Positions 56,916-64,000 of a stretch of 64,000 nt of DNA are shown in pieces. The position numbers and the translations under genes are program-made. This stretch comes from Blastomonas sp. (GTDB lineage Bacteria > Pseudomonadota > Alphaproteobacteria > Sphingomonadales > Sphingomonadaceae), in contig NZ_JAUCZC010000001.1 in the NCBI RefSeq assembly GCF_030373265.1, forward strand, positions 62,001 to 126,000. Reading direction: 5' to 3'. The stretch's first letter is position 1; each line of letters begins with the position of its first letter. The notes under the pieces are model-generated. The model saw nothing but the letters and a program-made list of their open reading frames with translations, was not told the DNA's origin and ran no database searches.

Positions 56916-59907
56916 TCCGGGGCAAACCCGCGTGTATGCCATCGGGGCGCAGCGCGGGTTTGCGGACGTTCTGGCGAGCGGTCTGCTCAGCCGGTTTGGC
57001 AAGGACCCACTGGCACTGGCGCGGGTGACGCTGCTGATCCCCAACCATCGTGCGGGACGTGCGATCACCGAGGCGCTGGTGCGCCATGCGGCCGACGGGC
57101 TGCTGCTGCCGCGCATGGCGCTGATCGGAGATCTCGATCTCGACGAAAGCCTGGGCGCCTTGCTCGATCCGCTGGGCGAGGGCGAAGCGATCCCGCCTGC
57201 GGTCGATCCGCTCGAACGGCGGTTCCGGCTGGCGGCGATCATCGCGCGCGAAGGCGCAGGCCGCCCCGGCGCGCACGACCCTGCCGAGGCGCTGCGGCTG
57301 GCCAGCGAATATGCCCGCGTGCTCGACCAGTTGCACATCGAAGAGAAGACGCTCGACCAGCTCGATGCGGTGGATGTCGAGGCGGACCTGGCGGATCACT
57401 GGGCGCAGGCGCGCGACCTGTTCCTGCGCGTCGGCCGTGCCTGGGCGCAGGAGCTGATCCAGGACGGCCGGATCGATCCCGCCGAGCGCCGCAACCGGCT
57501 GCTCGACAAGGCTGCCGATCGCTGGCGCTATCATCCGCCGCAAAGCCCGGTGATCGCCGCCGGGATCACCACATCGGCGCCGGCGATCGCACGATTGCTG
57601 CGCAGCATCGCGCATATGCCGCAAGGCATGGTGGTGCTTCCCGGGCTCGATCTGGATATGGATGCGCCGCTCTGGGAGGCGATAGGCGAGCCGGTCCCCG
57701 TGACCACGCCGGGAGAGGCGCCGCCCGCAGAACGCCCCGCCGTCACCCATCCGCAATATCATCTCAAGCAATTGCTCCACGCGATGAGCATCGAGCGGGC
57801 CGAGGTCGAGCCCTGGCAGCCCGAACCGCGCACCGGATGGATCGCGGACCGCGCCAATTTGCTGCGCAGCATTTTCCTGCCCGCGCGGCTCAGCGACCGC
57901 TGGGTTACGTTGCCCGCCGCCGACCGCCGCACCAAGGGCATCCGCATCGTCGAGGCCGAAAATCCTGACGAGGAAGCGCAGGCGATCGCAGTGCTGGTGC
58001 GCCAGGCGCTCGAGGTGTCCGGGCGCCGCACCGCGATCGTCACCCCCGATCGCACATTGGCGGCCCGCGTCATTGCCCACCTCAAGCGCTGGAGCATCGA
58101 GGCGGACGACAGCGCGGGCGAGGCGTTGCCGGTGACGCCGCCGGGGCGGTTTCTGCTGGCGGTGGCCAACTGCCTGGCGAGCGATTTTGCCCCGGTCGAA
58201 CTGCTCGATCTGCTCAAGCACCCACTGTCGCAGCCGGGCGAGGGGCGGCTGGCCTGGCTCGACCAGGCCCGTGCGCTCGACATGCGGCTGCGCGGCCCCC
58301 GCCCGGCGCAGGGCCTTGCCGGGATCGATGCCAGTATAAGGCAACCAGAGCTTCGCGAATGGTGGACGGGGGCCAAGGCGCTGCTCGCTCCGATTGCGCA
58401 ATTCCCGCGCGATCCGCAGCCGCTGTCACAGGTCATCGCCGCGATCATCGAGACTGCGCAAGCGCTGAGCCAACAGGCGGTGTGGAACGGGATTGCGGGG
58501 CGCTCAGCCTCCGATCTGGTGCAGCAACTGCTCGCGCGCGCGGCGAACCATGACCCGCTTGTTACCGCGAGCCAGGCCGCGACGATCCTGTCACGGCTGA
58601 TGGCCGAAAAGGCCGTGCGCCCGCCCTTTGGCAAGCACCCGCGCGTGGCGATCTACGGCCTGCTCGAGGCGCGGCTGCAAAGCGCCGACCTCGTCATTTG
58701 CGCGGGGCTCAATGAGGGCGTGTGGCCGCAGATTCCGTCGCCCGACCCGTGGCTCGCGCCGATGGTGCGCAATGCGCTGGGACTGCCGCCGCTGGAAATG
58801 CGCGTCGGGCTGGCGGCGCAGGATCTGGCAGGCGCGCTCGCGTCGCCCGAGGTGGTGCTGACCCGCGCCCGGCGCGACGGCAGCGCGCCGACGGTCGCGT
58901 CGCGCTTTCTGCTGCGGCTGCAGGCGGTCGCGCCCGACAAGGACATGGAAGATACCGCCACTTTGGCGCTGGCCCGCACGCTCGATCGCCGGTTGCCCAA
59001 GGTCAGTATCGACAAGCCCGCGCCCCGGCCATCGCGTGCCCAGCGGGCGGTGAAGCTTTCGGTGACCGAGCTCGACCGGCTGCGCGCCGATCCATTCGCG
59101 TTCTATGCCAAGCGCATTCTCGGCCTGCGCTCGCTCGACCCGGTCGATGCCGAACCCAGCGCCGCCTGGCGCGGCAGCCTGGTCCACGAGATATTGGAGC
59201 TGTGGCACAAGGAGGATGGGCTCGACCCGGCTGCGCTGGTGCCGCGCGCCAACCTGTTTCTGGTGCGCGCCAACGTCCACCCGCTGATCAAGGCTCTGTG
59301 GCGGCCTCGGCTGGTGGCCGGGCTGGAGTGGGTGGTCCAGCAGACCTTCGATCTTGCCGAGTCCGGCCGCACGATGCTCGATGCCGAACGCAGCGGCAGC
59401 ATCCTGGTCGATGGGGTCAAGATTTCGGGCAAGGCCGACCGCATCGACCGCATGCCCGACGGCACTTTGGTGATCGTCGACTACAAGACCGGAAAGCCTC
59501 CCTCGGCGGCGCAGGTGCAGACCGGCTTTGCGTTGCAGCTTGGGTTGCTGGGGCTGATGGCCGAGCGCGGCGGCTTTGCCGAGGACGCTGAGCTTCCGCC
59601 GATCACCGGCACCGCGCGCGGGTTCGAATATTGGTCGCTGGTGCGGCACAAGGACAGCGAAACGGGATTCGGCTATATCGACAGCCCGGTGCTGCAGGGG
59701 CGCAAGCGCAGCGGACTGCCTGCCGAGGACGTGGTCCCGACCAGCGAGAGTTTCCTGCGCGAGGCGCTGGCCGACTGGATCTTGGGCGACGCGCCGTTTG
59801 AGGCGAAGCTTGTTCCCGATCATGCGCTGTACACCGAATACGACCAATTGATGCGGCTGGCCGAATGGTATGGCCGCCAGGATGGTCGCACAGGGGGCAC
59901 GAGATGA
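56908..59907 (+). CDS. addB: double-strand break repair protein AddB, alphaproteobacterial type
   Basis: A 999-residue subunit of the AddAB helicase-nuclease. The N-terminal two thirds resemble an inactivated UvrD-type helicase (LLIPNHRAGRAITEALV; ICAGLNEGVWPQ). The C-terminal PD-(D/E)XK nuclease carries WRGSLVHEILELWH, DRIDRMPDGTLVIVDYKTGKP (about 847-868) and later a conserved Gln. Together with AddA it resects double-strand breaks for RecA loading. ATG 56908 overlaps murU by 8 bases; the stop overlaps addA by 4. Confidence 0.93.
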   Translation: MPDPGQTRVYAIGAQRGFADVLASGLLSRFGKDPLALARVTLLIPNHRAGRAITEALVRHAADGLLLPRMALIGDLDLDESLGALLDPLGEGEAIPPAVDPLERRFRLAAIIAREGAGRPGAHDPAEALRLASEYARVLDQLHIEEKTLDQLDAVDVEADLADHWAQARDLFLRVGRAWAQELIQDGRIDPAERRNRLLDKAADRWRYHPPQSPVIAAGITTSAPAIARLLRSIAHMPQGMVVLPGLDLDMDAPLWEAIGEPVPVTTPGEAPPAERPAVTHPQYHLKQLLHAMSIERAEVEPWQPEPRTGWIADRANLLRSIFLPARLSDRWVTLPAADRRTKGIRIVEAENPDEEAQAIAVLVRQALEVSGRRTAIVTPDRTLAARVIAHLKRWSIEADDSAGEALPVTPPGRFLLAVANCLASDFAPVELLDLLKHPLSQPGEGRLAWLDQARALDMRLRGPRPAQGLAGIDASIRQPELREWWTGAKALLAPIAQFPRDPQPLSQVIAAIIETAQALSQQAVWNGIAGRSASDLVQQLLARAANHDPLVTASQAATILSRLMAEKAVRPPFGKHPRVAIYGLLEARLQSADLVICAGLNEGVWPQIPSPDPWLAPMVRNALGLPPLEMRVGLAAQDLAGALASPEVVLTRARRDGSAPTVASRFLLRLQAVAPDKDMEDTATLALARTLDRRLPKVSIDKPAPRPSRAQRAVKLSVTELDRLRADPFAFYAKRILGLRSLDPVDAEPSAAWRGSLVHEILELWHKEDGLDPAALVPRANLFLVRANVHPLIKALWRPRLVAGLEWVVQQTFDLAESGRTMLDAERSGSILVDGVKISGKADRIDRMPDGTLVIVDYKTGKPPSAAQVQTGFALQLGLLGLMAERGGFAEDAELPPITGTARGFEYWSLVRHKDSETGFGYIDSPVLQGRKRSGLPAEDVVPTSESFLREALADWILGDAPFEAKLVPDHALYTEYDQLMRLAEWYGRQDGRTGGTR

Positions 59908-62900
59908 GCGGCGCTCCTTCCAGCCTGCATCCGCTGCACGGCGACCAGGCGCGGGCCGTGGCGCCCGCCGACCAGGTGTGGCTCAGCGCTTCGGCGGGCA
60001 CCGGCAAGACGCAGGTGCTCACCGCGCGGGTGTTTCGCCTGCTGCTCGAGCCCGGCGTCAATCCGGACGCGATCCTGTGCCTGACCTTCACCAAGGCCGG
60101 CGCCAGCGAAATGGCCAACCGGATCAACGCGCAGCTCGCCGCCTGGGTGCGGATGAGCGACACCGCCCTGGGCGCGGACCTGCGCTGCATCGGCGCGCCG
60201 GTCGATCCCGACACACTCACCCGCGCGCGCCGCCTGTTTGCACGCGTGCTCGATGCGCCGCAGGGCGGCCTGCGCATCCAGACGATCCACAGCTTCTGCC
60301 AGTCGTTGCTGGCCAGCTTTCCCGAAGAGGCGGGGCTTGCCCCCGGCTTCCGCCCGATCGAGGACCGCGACCGGGTGCAACGGGCGCGCGACACGCTGGG
60401 TGCGATGCTGGTCGAGGCCGCGCGCAACGGCGACACGCGGCTGTCCGAAAATCTCGAAGCTTTGAGCCTGCGGATGGGGGCGGAGGCGACCGAGAAATTT
60501 CTGATGCGGTGCGCCGCAAAGCCCGATGCGATGGATGCGCTAAAAGGCGACATCCGCCCCTATATCAATGCGGCATTGGGCCTGAAGAGGGACGAGGACG
60601 GCAGCGATCTCGCGCGTCTGTGCAGCGACAGCCTGTTCGACATCGACAATCTGGAGGCGCTGCAGGAAAGCAACGTCGGCTGGGGCACCGCTACAGGTCA
60701 GAAGCATGCCGATGCGATCCAGACCTGGCTCGATATGGGCGATGACGAGCGGCTCGAGCATCTCGATCTGATCTGGGGCGTCGTGGCGATCGCCAACGGC
60801 AATCTGCGGTCCTTCACCCAGTCGCCCAAAAAGGTCGATCCCGATTACCCGTTCAAGGCCGAAAGCCTGTATTCCGACCTGCTCTCGCTCAAGGAGCACA
60901 CTGCGCTGATCGGCTTTTCGGGCGAATATGCCCGCGCGCTCGAGGTCGGCCGTGCGTTCGCCTGGAGCTTCGCCGAAGCCAAGCGCCAGGCCGGACTGCT
61001 TGACTTCGACGACCTGATCCGCGCGGCGGCAGACCTGCTCTCCGGTCGGAGCATGGCGCAATGGATCGCATACAAGCTCGACCAGCGCTTCGACCATGTT
61101 CTGGTCGACGAGGCACAGGACACCAACCCCAATCAATGGGCGATCGTCAACGGACTGATCGCCGACTATTTCTCAGGGATGGGCAGCAAGACGGACCGGT
61201 TCCGCACCTTGTTCACAGTGGGTGATTTCAAGCAGGCGATCTTCGGATTCCAGGGCACCAGCCCGCAATATTATGCCGCCGCCCGCCACCGCATCGGTGC
61301 CCATGCGCGCGATGCCGGCCAAGCTTTCCTCGACCTCAGCCTTGATCGCAGCTTCCGTTCGACCCAGCCGGTGCTCGACATGGTCGATGCGGTTCTGGGC
61401 GATCTGGGACCGGCGGCCTTGGGCATCGCCGATGACGGCCTGCCTTTGCACGAAGGGCGTGCGGGGCCAGGCGCGGTTGAACTGTGGCGCCCGGTAGGCG
61501 AGGGCGTCGAGACCGAGGATGGCGAGACCGACGTGGGGCCGGAGGGCGAGATCGCAGAGGAATGGCTGTCCGGCGCCGAACTTCGCTTCGCGCACCAATT
61601 GGCCGACCGCATCGCGCGCTGGCTCGATCCGGCATCACCCGACCGGCTGTGGCTGGCGCGACGGTCGGACGGCAGCGCGGGCTGGGCCGGGGCAGGCGAT
61701 ATCATGGTGCTGCTGCGGCGGCGCGGTGACCTTGCTTCGCTGATCGTGGCGCGGTTGTATGCGGCTGGCGTTCCGGTGGCAGGGATCGACCGGCTGCGGC
61801 TGGGCCAGCCGCTGGCGGTGCAGGATCTGGTCGCGGCCATCCGCTTCGCGCTGCAGCCGCTCGACGACCTGACCTGCGCTGCTTTGCTGGTCTCGCCTTT
61901 GTGCGGCTGGACGCAGGAAGAGCTGCTGCACTATGGCCATCGTCCGGACAAGCGCGCGCTGTGGCCGCATCTGCGCGATCAGGCGCGCGACGATCCGGCG
62001 GTGCAGGCGCGGATCGAGGGGCTCTACGCGTTGCTCGGCATGGCCGATTTCGGCACCGCCTATGACTTCCTCGAACAGGTTCTGAGCGGCCCGGTGCAGG
62101 GGCGGGCGAAACTGGTCGCACGGCTGGGCGAGGAAGCGCTGGATCCGATCGCCGAGCTGCTGTCGCTGGCGCAGAAGTTCGCAGCATCCCATGACGGCGG
62201 GCTCCAGGCCTTCCTCCACTGGTTCGATGCCGGGGATGAAGAGATCAAGCGCGAGCTTTCTGGCCAGTCGGACATGGTGCGGGTGATGACCGTGCACGGG
62301 TCGAAGGGCTTGCAGGCGCCGATCGTGGTTCTTGCCGACGCCTGTGTCGATCCGACGCGCAAGGTGGACAGCAGCTTCGACTGGCCGGTCGAGATTACCG
62401 GGCTCGACGCGGTGATCGATCTTCCGGTCTACAACCTGCGCAAGGCGGAAAGGGCAGGTCCTCTCGCCGAAGCGCACGATGCAGCGCGCGCGGCGGATAT
62501 GGAGGAGCATTGGCGGCTGCTCTATGTCGCGATGACCCGCGCCGCCGAGCGGCTGTATATCGGCGGCACATTGGGGCGGCGCGCCAAGGAACCGCCTGAG
62601 CTGAGCTGGTACGCGCTGATCGAACGCAGCTTCATGGCATTGGGCTGCGACTGGATCGATGAGGGTGAGGGCGCGTGCCGCCGTTTCGGTGTTGGCGGGG
62701 TGCCATCCGAAGCGGCGATAGGCGGGGCGGCATCTTCTCCTGCCAAAGCCATGCCGTTGCCCGATTGGGCGCTGACCCCTGCCGCGCCCGAGCAGCGCCC
62801 GCCGAGCCCGCTGGCGCCATCGTCGCTGGGCAAAGACGACAGTGCGAGCCCACCTTTCTTCGGCGCGGACCTTGCCAGGGCGGCGCTGCGCGGGCTGATC

Positions 62901-63374
62901 ATGCACAGCCTGTTCGAACGCCTGCCCACTGTCGCGCCCGATCAGCGGCGTGCCGCGGCGCGGCGGTGGCTGGCGAGCCAGCACCAGATCACGGACGATG
63001 CCGAGGCCAATGGCATTATCGATTCAGTCTGCGCGGTGCTCGAGCACCCCGATTGGGCCGATATCTTCGGCGACCAGGCCCTGGCCGAAGCGCCGATCGC
63101 TGCGGTCGTGGGCCTGAACGTGGTGACCGGCACCGTCGACCGGTTGCTGATCGAGCCCGACCGCGTGCTGGTGGTCGATTTCAAGACCAGCCGGCGCCCG
63201 CCGCGATCGCTCGAGGCGCTGCCGGTGGCGCATGTGCGGCAGATGGCGGCCTATGTCTCGGCGCTGCGGCTGATCTTTCCCGGACGCGTCGTGCAGGCCG
63301 GGTTGCTCTACACCGCGACGCCTCAGCTGTTCGTGCTGCCCGACGCCTTGCTGGCTGCGACGAAGCTGGACTAA
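59904..63374 (+). CDS. addA: double-strand break repair helicase AddA
   Basis: A 1156-residue UvrD-family helicase with a C-terminal nuclease. Walker A is SASAGTGKTQVL (about 29-40). The helicase motifs ILCLTFTKAGASEMANRI, LVDEAQDTNPNQW, TVGDFKQAIFGFQG and VMTVHGSKGLQAPIV are complete, and the nuclease has VLVVDFKTSR near residue 1094. ATG 59904 overlaps the addB stop as ATGA. This is the last gene of the divL-tsaE-amgK-murU-addB-addA chain. Confidence 0.95.
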   Translation: MSGAPSSLHPLHGDQARAVAPADQVWLSASAGTGKTQVLTARVFRLLLEPGVNPDAILCLTFTKAGASEMANRINAQLAAWVRMSDTALGADLRCIGAPVDPDTLTRARRLFARVLDAPQGGLRIQTIHSFCQSLLASFPEEAGLAPGFRPIEDRDRVQRARDTLGAMLVEAARNGDTRLSENLEALSLRMGAEATEKFLMRCAAKPDAMDALKGDIRPYINAALGLKRDEDGSDLARLCSDSLFDIDNLEALQESNVGWGTATGQKHADAIQTWLDMGDDERLEHLDLIWGVVAIANGNLRSFTQSPKKVDPDYPFKAESLYSDLLSLKEHTALIGFSGEYARALEVGRAFAWSFAEAKRQAGLLDFDDLIRAAADLLSGRSMAQWIAYKLDQRFDHVLVDEAQDTNPNQWAIVNGLIADYFSGMGSKTDRFRTLFTVGDFKQAIFGFQGTSPQYYAAARHRIGAHARDAGQAFLDLSLDRSFRSTQPVLDMVDAVLGDLGPAALGIADDGLPLHEGRAGPGAVELWRPVGEGVETEDGETDVGPEGEIAEEWLSGAELRFAHQLADRIARWLDPASPDRLWLARRSDGSAGWAGAGDIMVLLRRRGDLASLIVARLYAAGVPVAGIDRLRLGQPLAVQDLVAAIRFALQPLDDLTCAALLVSPLCGWTQEELLHYGHRPDKRALWPHLRDQARDDPAVQARIEGLYALLGMADFGTAYDFLEQVLSGPVQGRAKLVARLGEEALDPIAELLSLAQKFAASHDGGLQAFLHWFDAGDEEIKRELSGQSDMVRVMTVHGSKGLQAPIVVLADACVDPTRKVDSSFDWPVEITGLDAVIDLPVYNLRKAERAGPLAEAHDAARAADMEEHWRLLYVAMTRAAERLYIGGTLGRRAKEPPELSWYALIERSFMALGCDWIDEGEGACRRFGVGGVPSEAAIGGAASSPAKAMPLPDWALTPAAPEQRPPSPLAPSSLGKDDSASPPFFGADLARAALRGLIMHSLFERLPTVAPDQRRAAARRWLASQHQITDDAEANGIIDSVCAVLEHPDWADIFGDQALAEAPIAAVVGLNVVTGTVDRLLIEPDRVLVVDFKTSRRPPRSLEALPVAHVRQMAAYVSALRLIFPGRVVQAGLLYTATPQLFVLPDALLAATKLD

Positions 63375-63469
63375 CGGGCGCGACATGAATAGTTGCAAGC
63401 TCACGCCTTGAGCACGCCCATCGCCGCGCTTACATTGCTGATCAAGTCACCAAAAAGGAGTTACCCCCG

Positions 63470-63796
63470 ATGGCCACCACCGCAATCAGCGATGCAAGCT
63501 TCGATGCCGATGTGCTGAAGTCCGACAAACCCGTTCTGGTCGATTTCTGGGCCGAATGGTGCGGCCCCTGCAAGATGATCGGTCCCGCTCTCGAAGAAAT
63601 CAGCGACGAATTGGGCGACAAGGTCACGATCGCCAAGATCAACATCGACGACAACCCGGACGCCCCCGCCAAGTACGGCGTGCGCGGCATCCCGACGATG
63701 ATCCTGTTCGACAAGGGCCAGATCGTCGAAACCAAGGTCGGCGCGGCTCCCAAGAGCGCGCTGAAGAGCTGGCTTGAAGGCGCGCTTCCCGGTTGA
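63470..63796 (+). CDS. trxA: thioredoxin (TrxA)
   Basis: A 108-residue thioredoxin with the WCGPCK active site (Cys31, Cys34), the cis-Pro segment RGIPTMILF and the usual length. ATG 63470 follows AAAGGAG. The gap of 95 bases after addA suggests its own promoter. It supplies electrons to reductases and peroxiredoxins such as the Prx5 gene at 46.5 kb. Confidence 0.97.
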   Translation: MATTAISDASFDADVLKSDKPVLVDFWAEWCGPCKMIGPALEEISDELGDKVTIAKINIDDNPDAPAKYGVRGIPTMILFDKGQIVETKVGAAPKSALKSWLEGALPG

Positions 63797-63893
63797 TGGA
63801 AACATGCTCGAAAATGGTGTAATCCCTGAGCCCATGTCGGCTCAGATAGGTCATAATCGCGCTTTGGGCTTCAAGCCGACAAAGGGCGTGAGC

Positions 63894-64000
63894 ATGTATG
63901 CCATTGTCTTCGATCTCGATACCACCGTGTTGCAGACCGCCTACCACAATGCCTCTTGGAACAACGCCTATTCCGATATCCGAAGGGTATTGGAAGCGCG
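63894..64000 (+). CDS. vapD: VapD-like endoribonuclease, N-terminal part only
   Basis: The first 35 codons of a protein starting MYAIVFDLDTTVLQ and continuing to SDIRRVLEA, the opening of VapD proteins (Cas2-related endoribonucleases, often plasmid or virulence linked). The rest is beyond the right edge. ATG 63894 follows AAAGGG. The same frame is open back to an ATG at 63804, so a 30-residue extension is possible but unlike known VapD proteins. Confidence 0.75.
   Translation, partial: MYAIVFDLDTTVLQTAYHNASWNNAYSDIRRVLEA

Overview
The window reads as the chromosome of an alphaproteobacterium, most likely a member of the Sphingomonadaceae (Sphingomonas, Sphingopyxis or Blastomonas-like). This is judged from the high GC content, the alphaproteobacterial-type AddAB, the cell-cycle proteins CpdR and DivL, a direct-repeat LexA box of the form GTTC-N7-GTTC, and several small proteins of a kind I associate with sphingomonads. 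Placement below family is inference. No phage, plasmid or CRISPR locus is visible; most of the window looks like core genome with a few accessory blocks.

Layout. 1-6.1 kb: a truncated MFS exporter, a small cysteine-containing secreted protein, then an aa3-type cytochrome oxidase cluster (ctaG, a CopD-like gene, a convergent DUF2231 gene, lipoprotein subunit II, a fused subunit I-III gene and a small membrane protein). 6.1-9.2 kb: a formate/nitrite-type channel and an FdhF/YdeP-type molybdoenzyme. 9.3-17.1 kb: tamA, tamB, a small lipoprotein and a YihY-type membrane protein, overlapping or nearly touching on the minus strand. 17.2-20.1 kb: rodA, a chromate transporter and tRNA-Val(GAC). 20.2-23.3 kb: cpdR, an N-formylglutamate amidohydrolase, an apparently unannotated small RNA gene, a small Cys-pair protein and an OxyR-like regulator. 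23.7-27.9 kb: a tripartite exporter whose ABC subunit has lost its ATPase motifs. 28.1-31.1 kb: uvrA under a LexA box, carrying an in-frame palindromic repeat. 31.3-38.3 kb: a secreted coiled-coil protein, then a cluster with a histidine kinase lacking its histidine, an all-alpha (DUF2336-like) protein, an unrecognised membrane protein, an Hpt-like protein lacking its histidine, and a divergent two-TM coiled-coil protein. 38.3-44.2 kb: an RND efflux operon (adaptor, pump, outer membrane factor). 44.3-48.6 kb: a GNAT-type protein, folE, a peroxiredoxin and ahcY. 49-52.2 kb: a beta-propeller/amidohydrolase. 52.4-63.8 kb: a tightly packed run divL-tsaE-amgK-murU-addB-addA, followed by trxA; a vapD-like gene runs off the right edge.

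Themes. Two or three loci belong to, or could feed, the CtrA phosphorelay: cpdR, divL (phospho-acceptor histidine replaced by Tyr568), and the 31.8-38.3 kb cluster, which has a near-perfect CtrA-type box upstream of its main operon. Signalling or transport proteins that kept their fold but lost catalytic residues recur (DivL, a Pro-substituted kinase, a Leu-substituted Hpt, a motif-less ABC ATPase, an OxyR-like protein without the peroxidatic Cys). At least four copies of nested GC-rich palindromic elements are present, one inside uvrA. The strongest unannotated item is a roughly 99-nt RNA gene near 21.75 kb with its own promoter, two hairpins, a CCUCCUCCC anti-Shine-Dalgarno stretch and an intrinsic terminator.

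All assignments come from reading motifs and gene context; no database search was run.
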